A DNA stretch of 64,000 nucleotides. Origin: Cercospora beticola. Its lineage: Eukaryota; Ascomycota; Dothideomycetes; Mycosphaerellales; Mycosphaerellaceae. The translations under genes were made by a program, and so were the position numbers. The stretch is from contig NC_088935.1 of assembly GCF_033473495.1 (NCBI RefSeq), forward strand, positions 4,092,001 to 4,156,000. The letters are read 5' to 3'. A model generated the notes under the pieces. It saw only the letters and a list, made by a program, of their open reading frames with translations. It did no database searches and was not told the DNA's origin. Shown piece by piece: positions 34,169 to 45,518 of the stretch (the first letter of the stretch is position 1; every line of letters begins with the position of its first letter).

Positions 34169-35018
34169 TCTCACTTCCGATTTGGCGAGGTAGGCATCGT
34201 TTGTCGTTGAGCGAGGCGTTGGCGGCACCGGGGGAGCATCAATCCATACGATATCTATCATAGAATCTATCCGATTGCGAATGTCAGCATTAAATGAAAG
34301 ACCGCGACATGAGCTTCTCACTCAGGATTTGCCAGCATCATACTCAACAGAATTTGGTCCAGGGAGAAGTGAGTTCGCAAACTGTTCTAGTACCCGCGAA
34401 AGCCTCCAACATTGAAGCTCACTTGAGTCACCTTGATCCAAACCTGAGGCGTCAACTTCGTGCATGACTCACGCGGACATGTGTTGATCTCTACATGACT
34501 CAGCTAGCGCGCTTGCACTATAAGAAAGTCTCTTCTCTCCCCCACAACTCTCTTCCTTTCTTCTTCATCCGAGTGCAAGGGCATTACGCATATCAGTGAG
34601 GATTCGTCCGAGATTGCGTTTTTGCTAGTTGAAAACTATCAACTGACTGCTCCAGTTGGCTCCGGTCGGCTGGGAATTTTTGGCAAACCTCCCTTCATCA
34701 TCAGCAATGTTGTTGAACTTTTCATCATGGCGGCGGTCGCTTTCGCGACTGGCGCATGGAGAAGAATATGCGCAACACCGCCTGGTCCTCCCTCGTCGAT
34801 GTGCGACACGAACTGCTGTCAAGCACTACTTTGGTCAGCCACTCTGCGGTCTGAAACCTGAAGGATTGCAACCGCTGTGGCTTCGCGGTCGGCCATGCCG
34901 CCAAATCAGTTGGTTCCCCTGACTTCTGTCTCTTCTAATGTTCAATTGTGTCTACATTCTCATCTGTGTTAACACCCACGACTATGGCTGGAACCGCCCG
35001 CGACAGCCTTCTTCCACG
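34169..35018. other. intergenic with probable promoter of the HET-domain gene
   Basis: At 34515-34570 a CACTATAAGAAAG stretch is followed by a CT-rich tract, the usual layout of a fungal core promoter and transcription start. It would imply a leader of about 450 nt for the HET gene. No other gene is supported. Confidence 0.35.
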
Positions 35019-35588
35019 ATGGCCCAAGACACTTCGAGTCATGCCGACCTCATTGCAAAGATGTATCACGAGGTCACAATAGACGCAGCGAAGGACATCA
35101 GATTGCTCGATCTGTTGCCTGGGTCATGGGACAGCGAGCTGCAAGGCACGCTTCGAGTGTCCAATCTGCCCGAAACCGCTCGAGAGCGGTTCAAATTTGA
35201 TTATACCTTCATTGACTTATTAGAAGAGCTACTGCACCTGTCCGGCAACTCTGAGCAAGTCTCTGGATGTGAGGAAGCTAAACACGAGGCTCTGTTATAC
35301 GTCTGGGGAAACAGCACAAAAGGCAGGACCATTCGCATCAATCAGCACTATGTCTTGCCAATCACGGACAACCTTTTCGATGCGCTCCGCCGGTTGCGCT
35401 ATATGCATGCGTCTCGGACATTGTGGGTGGACGCTTTGTGCATACAGCAGTACAAAATATCCGAGATGTCGCAGCAGGTAGCGAGAAAGGGCGACATATA
35501 CCATGGCGCGGAAATGGTGAACGTCTGGCTTGGGGAGTCTAGTCGAGCTACGAATCGACATCTCATGGGGTCTACCTCCCTCGCTTGA
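35019..35588 (+). CDS. short HET-domain protein, probably truncated
   Basis: A single frame of 189 residues from the ATG at 35019; an in-frame ATG at 34938 would add 27 residues. Matches to the heterokaryon-incompatibility (HET) domain are HEALLYVWGN, ITDNLFDALRRLRY, RTLWVDALCIQQ and DIYHGAEMVNVWLG, the first two conserved blocks. The frame then stops shortly after the WLG motif, so the third block and the usual several-hundred-residue C-terminal part are absent. Downstream frames do not clearly continue the domain. Full-length HET proteins trigger cell death on non-self fusion; a fragment could be a relic, a regulator or a mis-spliced model. I lean towards a decayed gene. Confidence 0.6.
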   Translation: MAQDTSSHADLIAKMYHEVTIDAAKDIRLLDLLPGSWDSELQGTLRVSNLPETARERFKFDYTFIDLLEELLHLSGNSEQVSGCEEAKHEALLYVWGNSTKGRTIRINQHYVLPITDNLFDALRRLRYMHASRTLWVDALCIQQYKISEMSQQVARKGDIYHGAEMVNVWLGESSRATNRHLMGSTSLA

Positions 35589-36293
35589 GTTTGCGGGCTA
35601 CACCACTCTCTCCACTCGCCCGGTGGGTTGATGGCAAGAAAAGCGACCCCGTGTGGATCTTTGAGCGACCATACACGTCAAACATTACGGGTTCGCTGAA
35701 AGAGCTGTATCAAGTGCTTCTGGAAGTGCGATGAAAAAGATGTGATGTGCGAAGCCTTCTTCCTCTTTGTATTTGCTTGATTCCGACGAATACGAGATAC
35801 CGTGCTGTGCTCCAGGTAAGAGTGAGCCTGTGGTGACTGTTTGGATTTCCAATTGGGCTATGGCAAGCTTGATTGAGCATGATCATTCTTGAATGTCCAG
35901 GATCGCTAGGCATGGTGAAGTGATCGCTTGAGATGAATAGGACAAGGATAACCTGGCCAGACTCTGCGTTCAAGGCCTTTGAAGCTTTGGCGAAGCATCC
36001 GCAAATAGGACAGGCCCCTGTTGGCACTATGTCGCTCGTCCTCGCATTGGAAAAGAACGCATCTGGTGCAGGTGCGCCACTCGATCCAATCAATTCGCCA
36101 CCGTGTTGCATTCCTCATCGCCGTTATTCGAGTTCGTGATGTTGCATCTGTTGCACGCCGTGCAAGATGATCCCCCGCTGCCTCTCTTGTAACAGGCGAT
36201 AGTTACGCACGACGATAGCAATAGCCATCGTCGCCATCGATAGTGAAAAGGGAGCAGACACATCCCCCGGCTGGTTTACTGAGTGGAAACATA
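35589..36293. other. region 3' of the HET gene, no supported gene
   Basis: Frames on both strands are short and unconvincing. The first 150 bases might hold decayed HET sequence, but I cannot show it. Confidence 0.35.
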
Positions 36294-36605
36294 TCAGCAT
36301 TTGTCACCCCGTGCAATACTGTAGAAGCTGATCACATACTGCAAAGGATCTCTGTAGATGAAGTGCTTCGGAGGAAGTCTGCCGTCCCAAGCGGACCTGC
36401 ACTCAAGCAAGCAGGCACTATCTCCCTCTCGTACGCAATATTCGCCAACAGACCCATCATCGTTCTTTAGTCCGATGCACCCATAGTATCCATTGTCTGT
36501 GCAATATGATTTATTTTCTTGACAGCAACGTTTCTGTCCGAAGTAGACTCCGGAAACCATTCCAGGAAGAAGTAAGGCACTTGCGAGGAAGAGGATACGT
36601 AGCAT
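36294..36605 (-). CDS. small secreted cysteine-rich protein (effector-like)
   Basis: A 103-residue protein from the ATG at 36605, in one exon. Residues 1-19 form a clear signal peptide (LRILFLASALLLPGMVSG). The mature part has eight cysteines (positions 27, 28, 35, 43, 57, 65, 69 and 103), an even number consistent with four disulfides; the last residue is Cys. I recognise no family. Size, secretion signal and Cys content are the usual criteria for candidate effectors or antimicrobial proteins in plant-associated fungi; that role is inference only. The frame extends upstream without a stop to 36752, but only this Met gives a signal peptide. It sits in a gene-poor stretch next to the HET fragment. 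Confidence 0.6.
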   Translation of the reverse strand: MLRILFLASALLLPGMVSGVYFGQKRCCQENKSYCTDNGYYGCIGLKNDDGSVGEYCVREGDSACLLECRSAWDGRLPPKHFIYRDPLQYVISFYSIARGDKC

Positions 36606-37750
36606 GTTTAGCAAAATTATGTTGTTCGTGCTTGGTAAGGTAAAAAGGATAGAAACTAGGGAATCGTCAATGGGAGACGCAGCGGCCAGTTCTTGTACCT
36701 GTAGATGAGCTCTGACGGAGATTCTGGCTGCGGTCCAGACACAGAACACCACTTCATCTTGCTAGCGAGAAGACAGCAATACCGCAAACTGCTTCATTTT
36801 TCAATATCGGATATTCAACGGTATTGGAGCAGCGACGAGCCATAGTCTCTGCCACACGACTAATCAACGAAAGAAGCCGACATTGATGCGGTCGAGGCAC
36901 GAAAGGCTGCCACCTAGGGGCGTCTGGTCCAGCATGCTGTAGAAAATCGGCCTGAAAAGGATCGCATGCGAACGCGCAAGGTATGGGAGGATTTTGCACC
37001 TAGTTGGCTCCATTCAATCCCAGTGACACCCAGACCGGCTCTTCGATGTGTCAGGGAGTTCAAGTTTCAGGTTGCAGAAACCGAGTTGGCCTTCTCCTTC
37101 AGCCGTGCGGCCGCCTCGTATTCGTGATATTCTCAAGCCGCCGAGCAGAACTCGGACGCCATGCAGGGCATGGACCACGAGGTCAGTGAATGCTGTGGAC
37201 CCGCTTGTAGGGTCTGCTGGGAGATGTCGAGACAAGTCTGGCTCTGCAGATAGCGCAGATACGAAGAGGAAGCAACGAGCGGTAGAAGCGACTGCAAGCC
37301 TCAGCCGCGAGACATATTGCACGCATCAAGAGTCGGGCTGCGACTGGCGTGCATCGAAGCAAATGCATCTCACACTGCTCTTCTCCTGTCGTCAAAGGTC
37401 GGCGTCCACGTGTTCCCTTCGACGAACTTGCTAGGTGGCGCATGGAGAAGACGATCGTGAGAATAAAAAGCAGCGAGAGACAATTGCGATCATTCGCAGT
37501 GCCGCAACATGTATTACAGGGTGACCTTCGATGTTTGTGGCGAGCAGTTCGTAAAAGGCGTGCAAGGACATTCTTCGGCGCTTATGAGGTCACCATCGCG
37601 CGCGCATTTTGAGTTTGCATAGCAACGCGACTGACAACACCACCGTTCTCGCACCACCACGCTCTCTTACAATACGGACCATCGAATGCGCAGTCGTATC
37701 GCAACGCGCACGAACGAGATATAACCAACGGCCGACAACTGCCGCCACCC
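36606..37750. other. gene-poor region, no supported gene
   Basis: 1.1 kb upstream of two divergent genes. Overlapping Arg/Ser-rich frames near 37014-37434 on both strands have no family features. Probably regulatory or relic sequence. Confidence 0.35.
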
Positions 37751-38807
37751 ATGGACGCGCTCGACGAAAGGCAGGCGGCCACGCAGCGCGCGGCGAGCCG
37801 GTTGCCATCCTACATCAAGTTCCCTGCATTGACGCTCGTCTCGCTGGGCTTGAGCGCCTTCCTCTACACCATTGTCGCAGACTACACCGGGCCCGAACTC
37901 GCATCCGTCAGTCGCAACCTGGAAGAGCGATGGCAGCTTTGGGCCATCCTGGGCTGGAAGCTCGCTGAGCTGTTCGGCGCATGGTATCTGCGCTATGATT
38001 GTGAGTAGCCCGTCGCGCATGCGATTCAATACCGCCCGCGACATGTCGCTGACAGTGGACACGATAGACATGGACTTGGGCTGGTTGACTCTATTGAGCA
38101 ATGTCCCGCACTACTTCCTTCTCAACACCTTCTATGGTGTCGACAACCTCGCCGCACTCATTCCTCTGGCCATCGACGTCGTCACCATTGCCATTCCATT
38201 CGCTCTCTTCCGCGGACCCATCCACGCTCGCAATTCGAAGAAGCCTAGGACAGCGAATCAACTCGTGGCGCAAGATGCTGGGATCAACTGGACAATCGCT
38301 GCCTTCGCCGCAAGCTTGTACACCCTGGTCATCTATCTCAGCTACTCCACCTGGCTGACAGTATGGATGACTGTGCACTTCGACGGGCTGAAGACTCTCG
38401 AAAAAGCTCACGACACTGTGCCATGGCTGCTCGTACTTCTGTTACTCCCAGTTGGCTACGGTGCTACACAATTCATATTCGTGCCAGCAATCGGGTCCGC
38501 TGCGAACCCAGGACTTACAGACCCTAAGATCCACCCAGAGCTGGCTCCTTTCAACCCAGAGACCGCAACGTTCACCGAAACTCTTGCGTACAACCTCGGC
38601 CTTAGTGCGGCGGGATTCTCACCAAGAGCAGAAATTCTCTTCAAGAGGACTGCGATCCTCGCGGTTTCATCATTTGCCAACTCGTTCATGCGATCATACC
38701 TTACCATTGAAGGCACGGATCTGCTCGGGACTGCTGGATGGTCGAGTGTCTGGGCTGTTGCTTCGGCATTGGCGGGTGCTGCCTTCGCTTGGGTTGGAGA
38801 TGAATGA
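37751..38807 (+). CDS. conserved fungal multi-pass membrane protein, function unknown
   Basis: Exons 37751-38000 and 38068-38807 encode 329 residues; the 67-nt intron has donor GTGAGT and a GCTGAC branch. Hydrophobic segments suggest about six membrane spans: ALTLVSLGLSAFLYTIVA, LWAILGWKLAELFGAWYL, LIPLAIDVVTIAIPFALF, INWTIAAFAASLYTLVIYL, VPWLLVLLLLPVGYGATQF and a final one near AVASALAGAAFAWVG. An FNPETATFTETLAYN loop lies between spans. I do not recognise the family. The codon pattern and clean splice support a real gene. Confidence 0.7.
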
Positions 38808-39156
38808 GAGGTGTCACTATGCGGCAAAATGTGCGAAGAATAGCTGTAACAGTAGAGGGTAGCTTTTCTGGATTCTGCTTTACCATATACCCTGGAAGCC
38901 GCAAGTGCGCGGTTGCGAATGACGTTCTGAGATATGTATGTTCACCACGCGGGAAAGAAGCTTCAACTACCAGATATGCTTGTCCCTTCCCTCTTTCTTT
39001 TGCACAACGGCAAGCGCCACGTTCTTGACGTCCAAAACCGCACTGCTTCTGGCCGTCAACAATGTCTCACTCGACCCATCTCCACCACAACTCCAGTGAC
39101 GTGTTTCGTCGGCACCGCTAAGCCGAGTGATCCATATCTTCCACTGCCCATTGCAC
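38808..39156. other. intergenic upstream of the GH5-like gene
   Basis: 349 bp, 3' flank of the membrane-protein gene and upstream region of the next tandem gene. Nothing specific is seen. Confidence 0.35.
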
Positions 39157-40944
39157 ATGACCACCAGGAACATCTGGTCGTACGCATTAATCGCCCTCGC
39201 GACCTTCGTAATCATCGTACTCGTCATCCAGCACTTCTGCTCTCCATACCACCTACTCAGCAAAACCAAAGACAAAATGAAGTGGTTCTTCCTCGAGAAA
39301 GCGAAATCGAAACTCGAAAAGTTCACAAACGATGCCGGAACACAAGACCAACAAGCACAACAACAACACCAGCAACCCATCGCTACACATGATGGCACAT
39401 CAGATGCCCAGCAACAACAAGAAGCTTCATACCACCCACTCCCACAACCAACACCCCAAGACATCTTCCGCTATCGCTACCACCACGGCACAAACCTGGG
39501 CTCCATCTTCATCCAAGAACGCTGGCTCACACCCTCCATGTTCCCCGGCAACGAAAACTGCCCCGGCTCCTCCGAGCTCGCAGCCGCAGAAGCCAACATC
39601 AAAGCCTTTGGTCTCGAAGGCGCCAAACAGAAATTCTCATCTCACTGGCGAGACTTCACTTCCGATGCAGATCTCGATTACCTCCGCGATGTAGCGAAGT
39701 GTACCACCGTCCGGCTACCGATTGGGTACTTCACGTTGGGACCTGCCTTTTGCAAAGGGACGCCGTTTGAGCATGTGGCGGAGTTGTATGAGGGGTCTTG
39801 GGATGCTGTGAAGGATTTGGTGAAGAGGTTGTATCAGAGGGGGATTGGGGTTCTGATCGATTTGCATGGTTTGCCCGGTGGGGCTAATGCGCAGGAGCAT
39901 TCGGGGACGAATAGTGGGAAAGCGGAGTTTTGGGGGAAGAAAGGGAAGAAGAATAGAGAGGTGGGGACAAGAGTAGTTTGCTTTGTTGCCAAAGAGGCGA
40001 AGGGAATGGAGGGAGTAGCTGGAGTGCAAATTGTGAATGAGAGTGAGTGGGACGCAGAGGGAATGTATGAGTGGTATGAAGAGGTCTTGAGAGAGGTGGG
40101 CAAAATGGATGTGGAGGTTCCAATCTATGTCTCGGATGGGTGGGATCTGGCGAGGGCTTTGAGTTGGAGCCAGAAGAAGAATGTAACGCTGAAAGGATTC
40201 CGGACCAACCCAGTGGTGGTGGACACGCACCTGTATTGGTGTTTCGATGCCAAGGATGTGCAAAAGTCGCCTTACGACATTATCGGAGAGGCCTGGGAGA
40301 AGCTTAGAGAGCTCGACGGGCGAGAGGGCTCCGTGCACGATCGTGGCGCTGCACAACTCGTCGTCGGCGAGTATAGTTGTGTGCTCGCCGAAGAGGCCTG
40401 GCAGAAAGGGAATGGGGCCACGAAGGAGGAACTCGTGACCAAATTCGGCAATGCCCAGTCACAGCGATTCCAGCATCGTGCTGGCGGGAGTTTCTTCTGG
40501 ACTTACAAGATGGACTGGATGCCCGGCGGCGAATGGGGTTTCAAACAGATGACGGACCAAGGAGCCATCCTGCCTCCTCCTTCTCTGACGCTTGCGCAAG
40601 AGGACGCCCTGACTCGCGCGGCGAACGCGCAAGCACAGTGCGATGGTCGCAAAGGGAATATTTGGGGCACGCATTGCCACTACTGGGACTCCACCCATCC
40701 AGGCCATTACGAGCATTGGCGCTTCGAGAAGGGCTTCGAGCAAGGCTGGCATGATGCTCTGGCGTTCTTCAGCTACAAAGCGCAACATTGCGGATTGAAG
40801 GGCGGTGACAAGATCGGAATGCTAGATCTCTGGGTCCTGAAGCGTTTGTGCGATAGTGGACAAGCCGGACAGCATTTCGCGTGGGAGTGGGAGGTAGGTT
40901 TCAGGCAAGGCGTCGGCGCGTTTTACGAAGCCGTTGGTGTTTGA
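39157..40944 (+). CDS. membrane-anchored GH5-family glucanase-like protein
   Basis: A single exon of 595 residues from the ATG at 39157; another in-frame ATG at 39127 adds ten residues. An N-terminal signal anchor (YALIALATFVIIVLVIQHF, about 8-26) is followed by a Gln-rich linker. The GH5 barrel starts near RYHHGTNLGSIFIQERWLTP, as in fungal exo-beta-1,3-glucanase relatives, and includes TTVRLPIGYF and VLIDLHGLPGG. The acid/base region reads QIVNESEW where the family usually has NEP, and the nucleophile region reads VVGEYSC. After the barrel an extra domain of about 110 residues contains YEHWRFEKGFEQGWHDAL. The role is probably in cell-wall glucan processing; activity is uncertain because of the altered NEP motif. 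Confidence 0.82.
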   Translation: MTTRNIWSYALIALATFVIIVLVIQHFCSPYHLLSKTKDKMKWFFLEKAKSKLEKFTNDAGTQDQQAQQQHQQPIATHDGTSDAQQQQEASYHPLPQPTPQDIFRYRYHHGTNLGSIFIQERWLTPSMFPGNENCPGSSELAAAEANIKAFGLEGAKQKFSSHWRDFTSDADLDYLRDVAKCTTVRLPIGYFTLGPAFCKGTPFEHVAELYEGSWDAVKDLVKRLYQRGIGVLIDLHGLPGGANAQEHSGTNSGKAEFWGKKGKKNREVGTRVVCFVAKEAKGMEGVAGVQIVNESEWDAEGMYEWYEEVLREVGKMDVEVPIYVSDGWDLARALSWSQKKNVTLKGFRTNPVVVDTHLYWCFDAKDVQKSPYDIIGEAWEKLRELDGREGSVHDRGAAQLVVGEYSCVLAEEAWQKGNGATKEELVTKFGNAQSQRFQHRAGGSFFWTYKMDWMPGGEWGFKQMTDQGAILPPPSLTLAQEDALTRAANAQAQCDGRKGNIWGTHCHYWDSTHPGHYEHWRFEKGFEQGWHDALAFFSYKAQHCGLKGGDKIGMLDLWVLKRLCDSGQAGQHFAWEWEVGFRQGVGAFYEAVGV

Positions 40945-42139
40945 ACTGCAGCTTGTACGAGGAGGCCGGCAGTGGTGTAGCGGTTCATGCGGTGCCGCTG
41001 CTTGTATGCTGCCAAATGCCCTGGGATCTGAGACCCTGCGATGGTTGTCCTAGAAGATCTGGTGGTGGCGGCCACGGGGTAGTCGAACGGGCTCGAACCT
41101 GCAAGGAAGAAGTTTGATGGGCCTGACCTGAGTCGAACGTGGCTGGTCATGTTGAGTGCTGCAGCGGACACAACTCGAGATCGGGATGTGAAGCATGTGG
41201 CGAGAGAGTACCCTAGACATTGATAGCAGTAATGCGCCACGAAGCAGTCTCAAGTGGCTAAGAAATGGTCTTTGAACGATATAGCAGTTCGCTGCGGTGG
41301 CAGTATCAAAGTGCCGTCGGTGTCGCTGTGTCGCGCTTGTGGCTCGTTTCATCGTGAATGATGTATCCGGTGAGGATTATCCGGTACGACTCGTGGGACA
41401 TGCAACGTCGAGCGTTGTTGAGAGACAGTGGACGTCTGCGAACACGGGCTGAGACAGCAGACGAGAATAGAGCCGGTTTTATTGCACGTTGTCGGTGCCG
41501 TGGTAGACAGAAGACCATGTCGTGAAGGCAGATGGAGGCTCGCGCGCTTACCACTTTCCACCCCTGCACCTGCACAGTGAATGAGCGCCAAGTGAAAGTT
41601 GTGCTGCGCGTTCATAAGTGGCCCACTCGTCGTCACACGCCTGCCCTGTGCCCGCCCCTCCTGGCGCGTCCGGAGCTCGCTGCACACTCCATCACATTCA
41701 TCATAAGCCTGTCCGGCCACTAACGAGTCACCTGCTGCGAACCACTTTCCTGCACCTTCGACGACGACGACACCAAACGACGACCAACGACACCACCCAA
41801 CGATCACCTCCCCCGAACATCCCTTCCGACCAAGCCGAAGCGACCGGTTGGCAGGTGCCAGGTGCACCCCCCTTCCAGCAACGGTCTCCTGCCATCTGTG
41901 ACAGCCTCACGCAACCGGCTCTTCCCCGTTGACCTCTCCCAACCTCATCCTCGCCTCGAAAGCAGGATTGTCGCCAATTTCACCACTTCGCACACTCGAC
42001 GATCACATCGCGACGGCTCGATCTGCGCTGCGTTCCAAGCCCGTCTGGTCACGACCCTTTGCGACTTGGCTGCGCTCGCTTTGCGGGAACAGTGACTTGG
42101 AGACTTGACGATCAGCACCACCACCACCCCGCCGCGACC
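40945..42139. other. intergenic upstream of GRR1
   Basis: 1.2 kb. A tRNA-sized stretch at about 41079-41151 was examined and rejected. The part from 41690 to 42139 is rich in short CCA/CGA/ACC repeats, a typical long GRR1 leader. No gene is supported. Confidence 0.4.
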
Positions 42140-44404
42140 ATGTCACGATTCGCCCCAAGTCCGGCATCTACAGCGCGACCTGACGACAACAACGACAATC
42201 GATTCAACATGCTGCGATCACGGCGGCAGCAACGCGCTTCTAGCGTATCCAGCTCCAGTTCCTCCTCGACATCGCCCGAGCGCGAAGCGGATGATGACAA
42301 CGATTCCTTCATGATCCAGGCCAACGATTCACAGTCCTCGCTAGGCGGCGACATGTCTCCGGAGCTGTCGCAAACGGAAGCCATGCGGAGGGAGTACGAA
42401 GAGCGATGTCGTGTGTCGCCCGTGCATCGCCTTCCGGCAGAGATCTTGATCAGCATATTCTCGCGCCTCACTTCCTCGCGCGACCTGCAGATGTGTATGT
42501 TGGTGTGCAAGGAGTGGGCGAAGAACAGCGTGGGGCTATTATGGCATCGGCCGGCCATGAATAAGTGGCAGAACATCCACAATGTGATCAACTCGATACG
42601 GAATAGGAAACGCTTCTTTGCGTATCAGGACCTGGTCAAGAGACTGAACATGTCAACACTCGGCCACCAAGTCAGCGATGGAACGTTGGTTGGCATGAAG
42701 AACTGCAAGAGGATTGAACGATTGACGTTGACCAATAACTGCAAATTGACTGATATGAGTCTTGTGCCTCTGATTGATGGGAATCGGAGCCTTCTTGCGC
42801 TGGACGTCACTGGTCTGGACCAGCTCACGGATAAGACCATGATGGAGGTTGCAGACAACTGCTTACGCCTGCAAGGACTCAACGTGACCGGATGCAAGAA
42901 ACTGACAGATGCGTCCATCATGGCAATTGCGAAGAACTGCCGGCATCTGAAGCGACTCAAATTCAACAACTGTGTTCAGTTGACGGACAAATCGATTGAG
43001 ACTGTGGCTACCTACTGCGCACACCTCCTCGAGATCGATCTATATGGCTTGCAGAACATGGAGAGCCAGTCTATCACAGCATTGCTTACCAGATGTCCGC
43101 AACTGCGTGAGATGCGTCTTGCACACTGTGGCCAGATCAATGACCAAGCATTCCTCGACATCCCGTACGATCCGGATCACCCTACAACATTCGATTCGCT
43201 ACGCATTCTTGACCTTACGGACTGCGCTGAACTAGGCGACAAAGGTGTCGAGAAGATCATTCAGACTTGTCCTCGCCTGCGTAATCTTATTCTAGCAAAG
43301 TGCCGACAGATCACGGATCGCGCAGTATTCGCTATCACCAAATTGGGCAAGAATCTGCACTACATCCATCTGGGACATTGCGCGCGCATTACCGATGCCT
43401 CTGTTGAGGCTCTGGCGAAGGCTTGCAATCGCATCCGATACATCGATCTGGCATGCTGTAGCCAACTTACCGATCAGAGCGTAATGAAATTGGCTGGACT
43501 GCCGAAGCTCAAGCGGATCGGACTGGTGAAGTGCGCTGGAATAACGGATCAAAGCATATGGAGCCTGGCGCGAGGGGAAGTGAGGAATGGCAAGACAATT
43601 GGCAATTCAAGCGTGTTGGAGCGAGTGCACTTGAGCTACTGCACTCAGTTGACACTCGATGTGAGTTTTCTCATTTGACAGTTTGGTGGGATAATTGCTG
43701 ACAATATTCGACAGGGAATTCACACCTTGCTCAACTCTTGCCCAAAGCTCACTCACCTCAGCTTGACGGGTGTGCAAGCTTTTCTCAGAGACGAGCTGGT
43801 CGTCTTCTGTCGAGATGCCCCGCCTGAGTTCAACGAGCACCAGCGCGACGTCTTTTGCGTTTTCTCCGGAACCGGTGTCTCACGGCTCCGACAATATCTC
43901 AACGAGCAGAAGTGGGCCCGTGAAGCTCGTGAAGGCCTTGCTGCTCGACAAAACGCACGTCGTGCAGCGGCTTTGGCTGCAGGTGAACATGAGCCGTCGG
44001 ATGCTGACATGGACGAGAGCATTGTCGACTCGAACGGAAGCACAACGCCTGTACTGAATGTCGACGTCCAAGGACATTATCAGCCTGGTCACACCCCCAT
44101 TGTGCCCACTCCTACTCACAACTGGCCGACGGGGAACATTCCGGGTCTTGCAGGCGGAAGTCCTTCTCCTCTCAGTCAGAGCGCACCGGCCACAACCACG
44201 TCTGCTGGTCCGGCATGGACTGCTGGACATGGTGGCCATCATATCCACACTGCTCCTCCTGGCGTAACCCACATCCAGCCATACCAGCAAAACCCTAATC
44301 ACACGCACCTTGCCGGCATGATGGGCGCTGCTGCCCTGGATGAGATTGACGTGGATGGCGATGAGGCTTTCGGAGACGAGAGTGAATTGATGGACCACGA
44401 TTGA
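42140..44404 (+). CDS. GRR1: F-box/LRR protein, SCF ubiquitin-ligase subunit Grr1
   Basis: Exons 42140-43660 and 43715-44404 encode 736 residues; the 54-nt intron has a GCTGAC branch. A Ser-rich N-terminus precedes an F-box at about 94-140 (HRLPAEILISIFSRL, CMLVCKEWAKNS). About a dozen leucine-rich repeats of the LxxLDLxxCxxLTDxxI type follow (for example LQGLNVTGCKKLTDASI and RYIDLACCSQLTDQSV). The C-terminus is low in complexity and ends in acidic residues. Grr1 recruits phosphorylated substrates (in yeast, G1 cyclins and glucose-signalling factors) to the SCF complex. The long conserved LRR array and length match fungal Grr1. Confidence 0.92.
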
Positions 44405-45518
44405 GCACCAGACACTTTCACGTCTAGCGGCTCCCGTTCTCCCTCTTCTGTCATTCGGTCGCGCTAATTTGCGTGATTCAGAAGGCAGTGGGAAAGTTCT
44501 TCAACACTACGCACGCATGTGTACACTTTGCATTTCTTTGTTGGTTTTCTAGCAAGCGCTGTTTTCTCTCTTATCTTTGTTTGCCTGGACTTGCCGCGTT
44601 ATAAGCGGGATTGGAGGAGGAGCATTATACACCATCATCAATATCATCATCATGAGGGAATATGGAACGACAAGGGGAAAGAGGAGTGGCGTGTACGTCG
44701 TGTACGAAAGAGAAGAAGCGCGCGATCCTCTATCGGATCGAGTCGAATGGATTGGCAAATCCTCGCGTAATGGGGAGAGAGGCGAGTCATCAGTAGATAG
44801 CACGATCATACGAAGCACTACTGTTACTGCTCCTACTGCTATCATTTTTGTACTTCCCGTTTGTTCTTTTGGAGCTTCGTGGTTGTCGCCAAGCCTGATC
44901 CATGGTCACATGCGTTTCCCCGAAAAGGAAGCTGGTATTATTGATTTCGAATCGAGAACAAACTTCTTGCCTTCGGACTTTAATAATGTTTGGGCTCCCC
45001 AATGCTTACGCGCTGTGCACGTGCTCTGATCAAGACGACAGACAGTAGGCTTCGCGATTGGTGAAAAGGTTGTGGCGAGCTAAGGAATGGCCTTGCGGTT
45101 CAAGCTCCGGCTTGGTGTTTTAATAACAGTACGGAGGTAAGTCCATTAAGTTTTTTGGTGGGCTGAGCTGGATGTATCCCACAGGAGGAAAGGAAGCGCC
45201 GGGGGGAAAGCGGATGTGGGAGGGGCGGAAGGTTGATGAGGTTTGGCATTGGGTGGTATGACAGTCATCAGACGACTTTGAAGTTGTTGAGGAGAGAAGT
45301 AGGAAGCTTCTAGCTGTGCTGGCTTGTCGTTTCTATGGAAGTGCTTTTCTTCTTCTGACTGTATTGTATGTGCATGCGCATGGGCTGTTGAATCCATTGA
45401 CAGGAAGTGGACGATGGAATGATGAACCTCAGGTGATGGAGCATTCGCCAGCCTGGCGTCTCGAGCGTTTTCGCGCTCGCACAAACCAGGCTTGCTTCCA
45501 ACCCTCGCACATGAGTGT
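44405..45518. other. intergenic between convergent GRR1 and the DUF3818 gene
   Basis: 1.1 kb, including 3' flanks of both genes. A short ATCATCATC-type stretch lies near 44630-44655. A 150-codon plus frame near 44577 has no family signal. No RNA gene is seen. Confidence 0.4.

Noticed and set aside
41079..41151. A 73-nt tRNA-sized stretch on the minus strand with pairing ends GCCACG/CGTGGC and a GGTTCGAGC motif
   Set aside because: The T-loop motif lies at the wrong distance from the 3' end, and the T and anticodon stems do not pair, so it is not a tRNA gene.
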